Shown here piece after piece: positions 12,625 to 24,540 of a stretch of DNA of 64,000 nt (position 1 is the first letter of the stretch; the number at the start of each line of letters is the position of its first letter). Below the pieces are notes generated by a model, which ran no database searches, had not been told where the DNA came from, and saw nothing but the letters and a program-made list of their open reading frames with translations. The position numbers and the translations under genes were made by a program. This stretch comes from Heliocidaris tuberculata (Eukaryota; Echinodermata; Echinoidea; Camarodonta; Echinometridae): the NCBI GenBank assembly GCA_025618425.1, contig CM046832.1, positions 53,118,447 through 53,182,446 on the forward strand, written 5' to 3'.

Positions 12625-13333
12625 AAATTTATAGCATATAAGTTGAAGAGTCCCTGAATTAGACAATCTAGCAAATTCAAGAAAACTAAATCTTGCTTGG
12701 ATCAAATTTGTTATCCTTTTTTTACTAGATCTACTGCAACAGTGAATTGACAGTCACACTCACAGTCCCACATCATTAACTTTAGTAGATCTAGCCCTAA
12801 CAAGTTAGGCAAGGGCCTGAGCCTGTACTAGGCTGTACTCGTACTCCTGTAGCGTAGGCTGTAGCCTACAGCCAGGCTACACCTAACACAGTTAACTCTT
12901 CTTTTAAAATTAATTGAAACTTCAGAAATAATCATCATAATGAACACAAAATTATATATGAAAATTTTTCGATGTTTTTCATAAGTTCTACCACATGAGT
13001 CATCTCACATCTAACGTAGATCTAACGTTAGATCAATATAGTAATTGCCAGTTCGTGCTCAACATACACAGATGACTGCGTATGGGACCGACCTGAAATC
13101 AGACGACAATTATTTATGCAATAAATTATCAAATATGAAATTTATATGCATTTTGCTTTACAAAACAACAAATAACAGTAATTAAGTACCTAGAGCAGTA
13201 CTGAGACTTAATTGTGATGTATAAACGTGAAATTACCTGAATTTTGCTTCTTTGGAGTTCGGATCAGGTAGTTGGGCCCTTTTGGGCCATTTTGGGCCTT
13301 TTTTGGCATCACAATATATACCGTACTAGTCCC
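12625..13333. other. Unassigned sequence
   Basis: No gene was recognised. A small zone at about 12800-12895 has several 'gtaggctgtagcctac'-type inverted words. Confidence 0.5.
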
Positions 13334-13480
13334 GGGGGAGCGTTTCATGAAAGGAAGTTGTCGGATATTTTATCCGACAACTGTTATAAGCTACTGAAAT
13401 CCTTGCATCTGATTGGCTGAGAGCAAATTTGTCGGATAAAATATCCGACAAGTTCTTTCATGAAACGCCCCCCCCCCCCC
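13334..13480. mobile_element. ~147-bp MITE with GGGGG-GTTTCATGAAA ends
   Basis: The arms 13341-13381 and 13430-13468 are inverted: 'cgtttcatgaaagg' then 'ttgtcggatattttatcc' on the left, complement on the right. Each arm contains its own palindrome around 'tcggatattttatccga'. The right end runs into a poly-C tract. The end motif resembles that of the element at 51807. Confidence 0.75.
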
Positions 13481-14074
13481 GGTCCCCGGCCCCCACGAGC
13501 GCGATCGAGCTGAGAGCTAGCTAGAGACGTAGCGCTAGACGAAACAAGCAGAAATTTGTATGCCAGAAGGGCGCTAGCACATCACATACCGTACGTTCAC
13601 GCAGCTGGTTAATTTACGGCCGTTTTGCATTGGCATAAGACCATCGCGGTTTCGGCCCTTTTACATAGCATACATGTGTAACGAAAAATCGAGATATCGG
13701 TTAGAATTCATAAATATCTTCATTTAAAAATTTAAAAAAAAAAACGAATTGGGACAAACTAAGCATATCACTAGAAAGAGCATGCCGAAATCTATAAGGT
13801 AGTATCTTAATAACTCGATACCCCCCCCCCCCAAAAAAAAAACCGAGCTTAGGCCCTTTGTCATAAGGCCAACGGATATATTGGTGCACAGAATATATCA
13901 AGACCCTGCAGTGTAACATACTATGCCAGACCAGCAAATCGACCGAGCTTGAGAATTTTTAGCATTTTTAACACCTTTAAAAAACTAATTCTAATTGCAA
14001 TTAACCCTGGATTTCAGGCGCATAATCATGAATTTTAGGACATATGATGTTTTTTTTCTTTCATCCCTTTCGTT

Positions 14075-14106
<32 letters not shown>

Positions 14107-14960
14107 GCGTCTTTTGCGCCCCCTCAAGTACCCCCACCGCACATGCCCTCTCCGCCCGAGATACGCCACTGGAGGGGGGGGGGGGGCACAAGTCTGAAGT
14201 CTCAAATTCTCTCACAAGCAAAATATGAAAAAAAAAACAATAATGTTAATTAAAGATCACAATCAGGGACCATATATTTCTTTTTTGACATAACAATTTG
14301 GGTAAGATAAAATATGCATGGTTTTGCGGCCGGGAGGGGCCCGGGGGGAGGGGGGCATTCGGTATACAGTGTGCGGTGCTTATGTGCCGCCCAGAAGATC
14401 CCCATTTTTACACTCAAATTTACGTTCCAAAGCATGCCATTTTTTTCTTGTTGAGAAAAAGAAGAGAGAAAACCGTTACGGAGCACCGCTTTTTTTCATT
14501 CCGTCATTCCGGCCGTTCTGGCCAGCCCCGGCCCTTTTCGAAGAATATCATTTTTGGTGAAAAGTTGAAAACGAGTTTCATTCTAGGTGCTTAATTCCTC
14601 CCGGATTCCCCATTGCTTCCAATCCGGTTCCAATCCACCCCACCCAAGGGAATTCAGTTTTCATTCACGCTGAGCGCATGCATGCGAATTAACCCTGCTT
14701 AAATATGAATACACACACCAGACTTGCCATGACACACATCGTATTTAGCTAATGGGAACTTGTGGGAACCAGTTCCGTAGCATCATGTAATCCAGTTTCA
14801 AAGACCCCCTTTTCCCAAAATGTTAGTAGTTCCGAAGACCATCCTTTTCATGAGACGTCGTTCCGAAGCCCCTTTTTTTTGTCTTGCGGGCGGCACACAC
14901 CCACCACTTTTTTTTTTGGGGGGGGGGGGAATGATCCGCCACTGTGCACATAGTATTATT
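13481..14960. other. Unassigned region rich in homopolymer runs
   Basis: C/A, T and G runs occur at 13821-13842, about 14080-14106, 14166-14177 and 14908-14929. A phrase 'gatccgccactg' at about 14934 resembles the terminus of the hAT-like MITE at 53358, so part may be decayed elements. No convincing exon was found. Confidence 0.5.
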
Positions 14961-15613
14961 ATGGTGGTGTGACCATATTTCGCGCATGTCCTAAGTTCGC
15001 GCACAGGGTAATATCTCAAAAAACTAGAAAGAATTTCGAAAATCTGATAGCACCAATCGATAGAGGAACCTAAAATTACCTAGGGACAAAATTTTCTTTC
15101 AAATTGGGTGAGAAGTTTTGAAGATATTGACGAAAAATCGGCAAAATTTGCTACTTTTTTGCGTCCGTTTCCGAAAATATGAAGTACCGACAAGGGTCTA
15201 GAAATCGTCATTTTGAGAGAAGATGTCATCAAACTTGTAAGTAAAGCATGATACCAAATGATTGTATGATAAAATTGCCTTGCAAATGATGTAAATAGCT
15301 TACCTTTGATGGATTGTTATGTTGGATTAAGTAGATGCAAACTCGCGTGCGTGAAATAAGGTCTCCCTGTTTTCATGACCCATTTTCAGTTCCATGCGCG
15401 TAGCGATCCGACATCGAATTTTGAAATCGGGATATCTCCGAAATTCTTAGTCGATCAGCTTCCTTCTTGGACACATTTGCAGACTAATATTTAGCTTTCC
15501 TTTTGGTATGAATCGTTTTGAATAAATTACTGTAGAATATGAGAAATTACAGATGGAATTTCACATTCCTAGAAATTTTTAAAATGTGCGCGAAATATGG
15601 TCACCCCATCATA
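14961..15613. mobile_element. Inverted-repeat element, ~650 bp
   Basis: The left end 'ggtgtgaccatatttcgcgc' (about 14966) is the near-complement of the right end 'gcgcgaaatatggtcacccc' (about 15589). The right 110 bp recur at 28771-28878, so the element is dispersed. No open frame of useful length is present. Confidence 0.7.
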
Positions 15614-17270
15614 CAACTTACACTGAGCAGGAATAACTGGAATCTATGGTAGGCCTACTGAAAAATATGGGGAAAACTACAATGTATTTATGTATTACAC
15701 AAATGCATGGGAATCAGTCTTCGGAGCCTGATCAATTAGTCATGGACGGACATAATTGCCAGTTTGAAAGGCCTGTAAAAATAATTATTTAATTGAAGAG
15801 AGTTATTTTATGTGTCATCGCGTGAAGGACACCACTGGAGGAGTTGAAATTTGATAAAATCTGGTTACCAAGTTTTATTATAATCCATGAAATATTCCAT
15901 ATCACGGACGGACAAAATGCTTACTCTTAACCGATCAGGCTCCTTTATAGTTTTTCGACTAGGGTCTAGTCAAATTTTAAAGGGTTATGCAGCCTATCAC
16001 GAAAGTACATTCTTGTACTTTCAACTGATGCTGAAGCCTCACAACTTATGTTCAAAAAAAGTTTGCTCTGAGTTTTCTGACGGGCCTGAAAATAATGACA
16101 TTTTTCATTATCAGTAAAAGAGTACTGTCTTATTCGAGGAAAACAAGTAAGTATGAGACCGACAAGTTTACCTTATATTTTTACCCCCGGCCTAAAAGGT
16201 TATATAGACTTCTCTATAGCTACAAGTAACGTCTGTAAAAAGAGTCTTAGCTAAGCTTGCTGACTGATAAATTTTGTTCTGTTGTTGCCCCTTGTTTTTT
16301 GTACAGATTTTTAAAAATAGGATGAGTTAGAGGAACTTGCTTTGATTCTTTGGATCAAGTATAAATGATCACAATATTATTGTTTACGCTATATTACGAG
16401 TGATTCAAAAAATGGTTCTTCTTCTTCTTCTTCTCGCATTCTTTAAAGGGCTATGCAGCCTATCACGAAGATTATCACGTACAAATATACGCCTGTATAG
16501 AGTTAGAAGTCATATAGAGAGAAAAATGATCTCCAAGCTCTAGAGCAAGAAGGTATACCAGACAGAGGAAGTATACAAACAAAGATCGTGAAAAAGGAAG
16601 ATAGGACACTCTCCCGATTTTCTACAGGATACAATGTAACGGCTAGGGGAAGGGCGCCCAACAGCGTTGCATTTTGGGTAGGTAAACTGACCCATTGATT
16701 GTGTACAAAGCAATAGGGGAAAATGACCCAGGGGGTGAAATACTGTAACAGGAAGGAAACCAGGCGTCTCTATGAAAGGGAAAGGGCTTGAAAATTAATG
16801 AGGAGGAGCCGGGGGGGGGGGGTAAATTCAACAGGGGACATGCAGCTATCACAGTGTTGTTCCATGTCCGTGCCCATTTTCTTTACACTTTAAAATAATA
16901 AAATTTTAAAATAGTAATTATACATATACAAACACCCGGGGGGGGGGGCTCCTGGTGTATGTGTGTGTTGGGGGGGGGGGGGGGCTAGGAGCACAGGGTC
17001 CCGACTTTTACAAGTACCCGAAAAGTGCCCCTTTCTTTCTGATAATTTTGGTTTTTGCCCGACTTTGTTTAAATTATGGGCACATTTGAGCGAGTGGAAT
17101 GAGACATTTTTTGCTGTGAGAGGGGCCGGAGGGGCATTGTACCCGTCTTGACTCCAGCTCATCTGCCTTACATTTTACTGGTACATTTAGTAATACGCAT
17201 ACTTGTTACTATATAAAACCGCACTGATTTTTTGAAAACTATATATGGCTCTTTTTGTAAGAAAAAGTGG
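15614..17270. other. Unassigned region with G-runs
   Basis: G-runs lie at about 16810-16821, 16939-16948 and 16970-16984. Short open frames cross these runs and show no family resemblance. Confidence 0.5.
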
Positions 17271-17274
17271 GAAA

Positions 17275-17655
17275 TGTAGGTAAAATGGGTTGCTCATTAC
17301 AAGAGGAAGGGGAGGGCTATCAGAGGGGGCACTTGATATCAGAAGTTAAAAGTGACAAATTTAATTTGATATCAGATCTGAAAAGGAACACTCATATCAG
17401 ATGGGGAAAGGGCACTCATTACAGGGCAAAAGGGACAGACTTGAAAGGAGCAAATATTGTACAAGTCTTTCAAAAGGGCGGGCACTTATCAGAAGGGGAA
17501 ATGGCACTTCCTAGAAAGGAAAAGGGGCACTTTTGCAGTAAAAAGGGGCAGTTGTCAGAAAGCAGTAAATTTCAGAAACAAGGGACACTTTTGAAAAACT
17601 GGAGAGGGGGGCACTGCACCTATAAAAGTCAAGGCCACAAAATATGTGTGTATCA
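17275..17655. repeat. Degenerate GGGGCACTT/ATCAGA tandem repeat
   Basis: Units of roughly 30 to 40 bp combine 'gggcactt' with 'atcagaagg' or similar words. The repeat keeps a 130-codon frame open, but the product is low-complexity and not credible as a protein. Confidence 0.55.
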
Positions 17656-17674
17656 GTAGTTATTCAGGGGTCCA

Positions 17675-17946
17675 CTCGCTATTCATAAGGACCGCTTTTC
17701 ATAGAAAACTGCTATTCATTTAACACGCATTATGAATGGTGGTCCTTATAAATAGTTATGAATAGTGGTCCTTATGAACGGAAGTCCTCATGAATAGCGA
17801 GGTAATTTGTCTATGGTTTGCTCGTTATGTAGAAGGACCGCTATTCATACAAAACCGCTATTCATTTTGTCACGCGTTATGGATATAGCGGTCCTTATGA
17901 ATAAGTTGTCCTTATGAATAGCGGTCCTTATGACTAGCGAGGTTAC
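17675..17946. repeat. Two tandem copies of a 146-bp palindromic module
   Basis: Each module starts 'ctcg(c/t)tat...aaggaccgct' (17675 and 17821) and ends with the complement 'agcggtccttatgaatagc' or 'tgaatagcgagg'. The result is a tandemly duplicated foldback. The word 'ggtccttatgaatag' and its complement occur many times inside. Confidence 0.8.
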
Positions 17947-19440
17947 CCCGTTATTCAGAGCACAACAATTGTCATTATGCTTTGCAGCTGAAATTCCAAA
18001 GCTGCGCTCTTTAACCCAGAGTAATGAATCATTAATGACATTGAATAGTAAAAGTTTGGCAGAAATGACAGGTGCCATGCATAATGGCATTTTCGTCTTC
18101 TGAATTTTATTACTGATACACATAGATTTTGTGGCCTTCATTTTTCAAAAACCTAATTAAATATTCAGAACATTAATTTAAGAGCATTAATCACATAAAT
18201 TTCACAGAAATTATCCCAGATAAGTTTTATATCCTTTAACTGAACAATGTGAAAGTCTCATTCTGTCATAACTTGAGTTAATGATCAAAAGTGTTAACCT
18301 ATTGTTTTTAACACCTAGTACATGCAACCAATTTTTGCATTAAGAAACCAAATTAAACTTTGTAGGGTAGGCCTACCAAACAATTAAATTTAAAGATTTG
18401 ATTCTATTTCAAAGAAACAATGTACTAAAATCTTGTTTTGATCTTCATTTTTATTGCATCTTCAGAAAATCATAACTTTGACAAATTTTGACAAAAGTAA
18501 AAATCTCACAATTATTTACAATCTCAAGGCAGTTTCATGGCAATTTCAAGGCAATTGACAATGTTACAGAGCATTCAACATGAATTTAGTTGTTGTTGTT
18601 GTTTACTTAAAATTTCCTGAGGGCATAATCATACACATCTATGTTCCATAGTAATATCACAAATATATTCAAATTGTATGCATACTTTTAAAGCAAAGGT
18701 TGTTCTTGACAACCTGAAAGCTTGTCAGAGGCCTGTCAGACATAGCAACAAGTAATGTATGCAAATTGGATTTCAAGTATTGTAGTTCATTCATTAACAA
18801 TAGGTTAATAGATACCTCGTTACTAGGTCCCCAGGAAAGAAACATCCATAAATTGAATAACTTTGTAAACAGGTCTATTCACTGAAAGAATGACTAGTGA
18901 TAAAGTGCCATAACTTGATAATAGATGATGAAACGGTGGTGCCACATCAATCCCCCCCCCCCCGAAAAAAAAGCTAACAACATCAATACAAAAGAAAGTG
19001 AACACTTCACAAAAAAGTATCTCACAACTGTCAAGAGTCCCTTGATGACCATTAATTCTTGAAGATTTTAACACCACTTTTTATAGAAATTTGTGACATT
19101 CCTTACATCTGTGTATAGTTTTGCATTTCCAACTTCCCAAATAATTGCTGCATGCAGGTGCATGTTACTGAGAGATATACAGTGCATCCAAGAAAAAACA
19201 GAACCATAAAACAAAGGGCTACTGTGACCATACGATGTGCTCTATGACAAATAGTTATATTTATTTTTTTTTATTACATAAAACAGAAGTATTAAGCTTT
19301 TAAAGGATACCTTGACGGCGTCAATCCGTATATGCTGTACCAGGCAGCATTGTTTAAAAAATGAAATATGTAAAAAGTAAATGGTACTTTACATTGTCAT
19401 CAATCACAAAAGTATAAAGGTCACATAAGGCATAAAATAT
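17947..19440. other. Unassigned AT-rich region
   Basis: No gene was recognised. A C12-G-A8 tract is at 18952-18972. Confidence 0.5.
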
Positions 19441-19640
19441 GATTATTGCAATTCCCCCCCCCCCCCCAGCCATCGAGGTATCACCGGAAACAGGGGTGTC
19501 GATGCGTGTTCATGCAATGATGGGGGGGGGGGGCCGGGGGTGACCGGCGAGGGAGCGAAGCGACCGAGCGGGGGAGGGTGTGGGAGGGGGTATCCCCCTC
19601 CCACACAAGGGACTTTATCAAAAATTTGTCTATATAAAAT
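19441..19640. repeat. GC-rich repeat module with poly-C and poly-G runs
   Basis: The module has a poly-C run at about 19455-19468, a poly-G run at about 19523-19533, then 'gcgagggagcgaagcgacc' and the hairpin 'gtgtgggaggggg'/'ccccctcccacac' (about 19579-19605). A related GC-rich phrase occurs in the foldback core near 6763. Confidence 0.6.
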
Positions 19641-19764
19641 TGCATTTTAGAGCATCCCAAAATGTTTTTCTGTGTGATTTAATTTTGTTTAAAGTAACGG
19701 CAAATACAACAAAATATTAATAATCATAAGATATTCAAATATGTGTGTTATAAATTATTTGTAA

Positions 19765-20606
19765 AGGCAGGAATTATGGCAATGTCGCGCCTACAAAAGA
19801 AAGCACTCCGTATTTGAACTCATTCACATTACATAGCCCATACTGATCCAATATTTCATCAATTAAAAACATTAAAAATTGCCGATATTCACCTCTTTCA
19901 AACTGCAATCTTTATGTACAAATTTTCGACAAATACTATATCATTGCCTTTTCGTAATATTTTTACGTACAATAGAAATATTCATTCTTATCCTACACGA
20001 CACTCTTCTGACCTCCATTTAACCAACCCCAAAATAATTCTAGCCCATAAATCGATAAAACACCATGGCCCAGATGTTTGGAACGATTTACCTGACAATA
20101 TTAAACATTCTGCATCACTTCATTCTTTCAAAGCATTAATGAAAAAATACCTTTTATTCAAATATTTGTAAAGATGACTAGTTTAAGAAGGTATACGATT
20201 CGCACACTTTTCACCCGCACTCATTCACATGCACGCACTTGCAATTTCTCTTCTTTTTTACACTTTTTTTTTCTTACCAACTCAGATTCATATAATTTCT
20301 GGAAATATATCTAATTCCTTATACGTGACACCCCATACAATATATCGACTCGTATATTAAGGTATCATGTAGCCCCCATCCCCCGGCTGCTATCCACTCA
20401 AGCATTTTTACTTATGATAGCTGGCCCCTGCATTTATCTCGATTTGTTGACTTACCTCCATAATTTCAATATTATCTAAGTATATTGTTTTTGTAATTCA
20501 GTTGTCACACATTATTTGTATCAATTCTGATTTGTATCATTATTGTATGCCAATGTTTGTATTTGATTTCTTAATAAATGCAGAAACATCTGCTTTAAAA
20601 AAAAAG
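19765..20606 (+). mobile_element. 5'-truncated LINE, 3' end with poly(A)
   Basis: The translation from about 19790 carries the conserved tail of a non-LTR retrotransposon polyprotein: 'LQKKALRI', then 'HTDPIFHQLKTLKI', 'IHLFQTAIFMYKF', and finally 'GPDVWNDLPDNIKHS' with a short basic end and stop at about 20171. This arrangement is typical of the segment just after the reverse transcriptase in CR1/jockey-like LINEs. One in-frame TGA follows 'ALRI', so the copy is dead. About 430 bp of 3' untranslated sequence with an AATAAA (near 20571) and a terminal A-run (20597-20606) follow. The 5' part is missing, as expected from incomplete reverse transcription. The clade is uncertain. Confidence 0.8.
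19797..20171 (+). pseudogene. LINE reverse transcriptase C-terminal fragment
   Basis: This is the coding remnant inside the LINE above. The frame is open from about 19914 to the stop at 20169-20171, and the same frame upstream is recognisable but interrupted by one TGA. The C-terminal 'WN.LP' motif followed by 'SLHSFKALMKKYLL' is diagnostic of LINE ORF2 ends. It encodes no complete domain. Confidence 0.78.
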
Positions 20607-22364
20607 GAAAAAGAAGGCAGATAGAAAGTTTGTTGTTCAATGCTTGAAGAAGAGGTTTTATTATACCATTTCTTCGATATTTTTGCATTGAAATTATGGC
20701 ATTTCTTATTTTATTTCCTTACTTCTAATCATTAAAGAATGTGATGGTATTTCAAGATCATACATAATGAGTTTGGATAATTATTAGTTTTAAGTTAATG
20801 TATCATAATTCTTATTTATTTTATCCAAAAATATTGAGGGATTATAATACAGGCCATCCCCCACCTCAAATTTTGTGGGGGATATATATCCCCCCCCCCC
20901 CCGGGGATCGACAAAGGGGTCCTGAAAGCATACTTGTTTGAATTTACATCCCCTCTTTATGGGGCCAGGGATTTTTATTACTTTTCACCTCTCATTGGAT
21001 AAATATTTCACATGAGGAAAAAACTTCACAACATCTTAGTTATGTTAGTACCCTGCTATTTATTAAGTAAAATCAAAGAAATCTCACGAAAAGTTTTTGA
21101 GGGCTTCCCAAAACTATCTATTACCTTTAAGAAAAACAGAAAATAATTGTCATAGTGCACATACTGTGGTCACAACAATCATTTGTTTTAGGGTTTTGTT
21201 TTTTCTGAGACTCACTGTACAGTAAAGGGATCTATAGTTCCATTTTAAGTGCAAGACAATTTTTGTTTCTGGAAAATCGAAAGAAGTGCAGATCATGGAA
21301 TTTCGTAGGGGTTGTTTGAACAATTCACAGCAGAGCACTACGTCTTCGACCTGCTCGCCATTGTTTTGCACGTAATGTCAACGTAGTCGCTGGTAAGTTT
21401 ACCTATCCAACTCTGTTGGGTGCCCTTCTCCATGAGGCCACTTCCGTTACATAAAAAATAGGGGGAGTGTCCTATCTTTCCCTTTTAAGATCTTTGGTAC
21501 AAATCAGAGTGACTTTTTGGGAAGTCCCTGGTAGTCCATGGAGTCCACCAGTAAAACTGGAGACTGAAATAACCATAGGAAATAACTATTAAAACAGCTG
21601 TTGGAAATTTAAGGATATTTGTTCTGTTCTAAAAAAAAATTCTATCAAATATAGAATTTTACAGATATAAGAACAATTGAATGTATTATAACTACAGAAA
21701 GTATTTTCATGTATCAGTAATGCAAAAATATTTATTTTTTAATTTAATACTGAACATTCCTTAGAAGAAATCGCTAAAAATTACGAATTTGGTAACGCAA
21801 TACAAAGCGTACGGTACTGAAATTGTCTGGCTAGTGTGATCCTGACACAATGGAAATCCCCACATGTGCGCGTGCATGTGTAACACAAGCATTCTATAGC
21901 TATAATACGTCTATGGCTGCATCACATCTTCGTATTTAGCGCGTGTGTGCGTACGTACGTCCGTATACGTGTGACTCGACTGAAGACTGTACTGTACGCG
22001 TCGGGGACTAATTGTAAAAACGGCAAAAATATTTCCAGATTCCGTTTATAAGTTGTATGTAAAAAGGCTGAATAGGATTGGATGAAAATGAACACAGAAT
22101 CAGGAGCAGGTGAGAATTGTAATAATAACTGAAAGAGATGAGTTTGAAGAATAATCTGGCTGAGAGTCGACATGATGCCTGATGCCTGGTCGAGTTTTTC
22201 TGTACTGTATTATTGACTGTGTAGTCTGTAGACGATGAGATTGACATTTATGTAGAGCGCGGCGTGAGCGGCAAACTACTAACATTACTTAAAGACTACT
22301 CTTAAGAATAAATACCTGTTTTCTAACTTGTAACACCCAAATCCCGAGCTTGCACTTGGCACTT
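20607..22364. other. Unassigned region
   Basis: The region is AT-rich, with a C-run near 20891 preceded by the hairpin-like 'cccccacctcaaattttgtggggg'-type module (about 20858-20880). No exon was recognised. Confidence 0.5.
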
Positions 22365-22705
22365 GGTCGGAGTTCTCTGGGGTCGGGCTAACTCGGCACT
22401 GCGCGGTGACTATGTTTCAAGAGTTAAAGTCCACGCTACGCACCGTACCCATTTTTAGCCTTAAATTTCATGTTTTTTTGCATAATTTTACTTCTTGAAA
22501 TTGTCAACATTACTTCTTTGCTAATCATTTTACACATTGATATCAAATAATTTGAATTTAAGTGTTTTGAAATGTGTAATTAAATGCGAAATTCAACACA
22601 AGTGTTTGCAATCACTTTAACTCTCTGGGCTCACTCCGCGGCGATTTTCCGCCAAGGCCGAGTTCGCCCTAGTGCCGAGTTAGCCCGCATCCGAGTTCTC
22701 TCGAT
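22365..22705. mobile_element. Inverted-repeat element, ~340 bp, probable MITE
   Basis: 'gggctaactcggcact' at about 22385 is inverted as 'agtgccgagttagccc' at about 22670. The flanks also pair: 'cggagttctc' on the left and 'gagttctctcg' direct on the right give only partial arms. The boundaries are approximate. Confidence 0.5.
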
Positions 22706-22929
22706 ACGATGGGAGCGCTACCGATGAGATGCGATGAGAATACCCAGCACAGAGTTGAAGAGTGTTGTCATGTACTTGTACTGTAGCTTGGTTTGGTTTG
22801 GCTTGGCTTCTTACGTGTTAGACTGAAAAATCAGCCTATTTCGTTCAGGGATATGCTCCGCTGAGACTGCGTCTGGCTTCGCGGAATCCCTCTTCTACAT
22901 AGACCGAAGTCTGCCACAGCTACTCCTGT

Positions 22930-23655
22930 TCACTCATAGCGACTTTACTATACTTCGTGTGTACACTCTAGGCAGTCATCCACCTCGACACTTTCAAAAC
23001 ACCACTGCACAAAAGTCACCAACATTCACTCATAATCGGCATTTAATTTACAAAAAACGACACCAACATATTCATGAAATACAATAAATTCAACTCACCA
23101 ATGTTGGAAAAGATAATTCCAAAAATGAAATCCGTAATTTACTGTCACTTCTGGCGAAACGGGGTATCGCAAGTCATGGTGTACATTTCCTGATCGCCGC
23201 GAGCGCTGACATCTCCCGCTAAAAAATTCGGTCGTTAAAAGTTTGGTTCCTATCGCGCACATGTAAGTCCCGATTTTCCGTGTGTGCGATCGTAGAGATC
23301 ATTGTGCACGCGATACCGAGTTTCGTTGTGGACAAAATTTTATTGGCCGATTTAGTCTAAAAACATCGGCACCAGGAAAACAACATGCGATCGCGAAAAA
23401 AATTGGCGGGATTTCTTAGGTTTTGGACATGATTTTGACTTTGGATTTTGCTGGAAATATCAGAAGTTCTTACTAACAGCCATTTAAGGTAGGGAAGAGA
23501 TTTTAAAAGCGCTGAATTTGAAAGGAAATATTTTAAACATTTATCTTACTTTTCCCCCCATACCTTAAGTACATGCGATAGAAAATGACTAGTATTTTTG
23601 CATTCGTCCCGCGTAGTGGTCAATATGACCACTATAGTATTACGTGGTGTGCTCC
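22930..23655 (+). repeat. 0.7-kb duplicated segment, CpG-rich copy
   Basis: The segment aligns in direct orientation along its length with 27603-28295. Shared landmarks include 'ccactgcacaaaagtc', 'attcaactcac', 'gtaatttactgtca', 'ttttgactttggattttgc' and the palindrome 'agtggtcaatatgaccact'. This copy keeps many CpG dinucleotides, for example 'tatcgcgcac' and 'gcgatcgtag'. A splice-donor-like AAG|GTAGGG lies near 23487. It may be a duplicated promoter and first exon, or a dispersed repeat; no protein frame decides it. Confidence 0.8.
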
Positions 23656-23734
23656 TGTTGGGGTCCATCGCTATGTATTTCCCTATGCTATGGTGCTACA
23701 AATATTCGGCTAGTCCCGGAGGAGGTACACACCC

Positions 23735-24540
23735 ATCAGTAGAGGCGCACAGCCAATTTGGGAGACTCTCTCCCACTTGGGAGACAGTCTCTGATATTGG
23801 AGACTTTGCTAACAATAGGACAATAGAAATAACACCAACAACAAGGTACTTTTTCTTGGCCAAATTTTTTCCCCTCAGAAATCAGAAGCCCATTTGTGGA
23901 CTTCGCACCGTCTACGCATTGGATAAATGAACAGTCCAATGATTATATGCCATGCGTGGACTTCACGATCGCACCATCTCGCTCGCACTCGCGCGGGATA
24001 TAGACGCGCTCAACTCTACGTAGAGTTCAGTGGAGAAGCATGCAATGACGCACAACGCGTAGTTGTATGAATGAAATAACTAAATACGTCCACATCACAG
24101 ACTCTAACCTAGACTAGTGCCGACTCAGGGCAGTTGCGTTATCGTTTCTCATGCAAATAACAATTGACGGAATACATGTGCAAGGTAAGAAAAACCTCAT
24201 CCGTCCTGCCGAAACTGTGTAGATATAATCTTTTTTGGTCTTGCGATTGCTAATTTTTCTGGTCGAATATGACCAGAACCACCTTAGCAAACACCGAGGG
24301 TGGTTTGCAAGGTTGTAGGTTGTAGTGTTTCTGTGTTTACACCTGCCTCCACGCGCCATAATGGCATGGGCTCTACAGCTCTGTGGCCAGTACCAGATTG
24401 ATAAGCCACAGAGCTCGTATAGCTAGGAGACAGTCTCCCAAATAGGCCACCAAAAATGTTGACATAAGTCTCTGATAATAGAGATGGTCTCCCAAATAGG
24501 AAACGGTCTCCAATATTGGCCGTGCGCCTCTACTGCCCAT
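23735..24540. mobile_element. Inverted-repeat element with CAGTAGAGGCGCAC ends
   Basis: The left end 'cagtagaggcgcac' (about 23737) and the right end 'gtgcgcctctactg' (about 24526) are inverted, and the arms continue with 'ctgatattggagac' against 'gtctccaatattgg'. Words such as 'gggagac' and 'gtctccc' recur. The CAG start is hAT-like, but no matching 8-bp duplication was seen at these ends. Confidence 0.65.

Noticed and set aside
17267..17659. 130-codon frame as a repeat protein
   Set aside because: The frame follows a degenerate DNA repeat with very skewed composition and no flanking signals.
23598..23930. Plus-strand 110-codon frame
   Set aside because: It spans the end of the 0.7-kb duplicate and the start of an inverted-repeat element, so it is not an independent gene.
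23735..24540. 8-bp target duplication at the CAGTAGAGG element
   Set aside because: Flanks 'acacccat' and 'cccatatg' share only an offset CCCAT.
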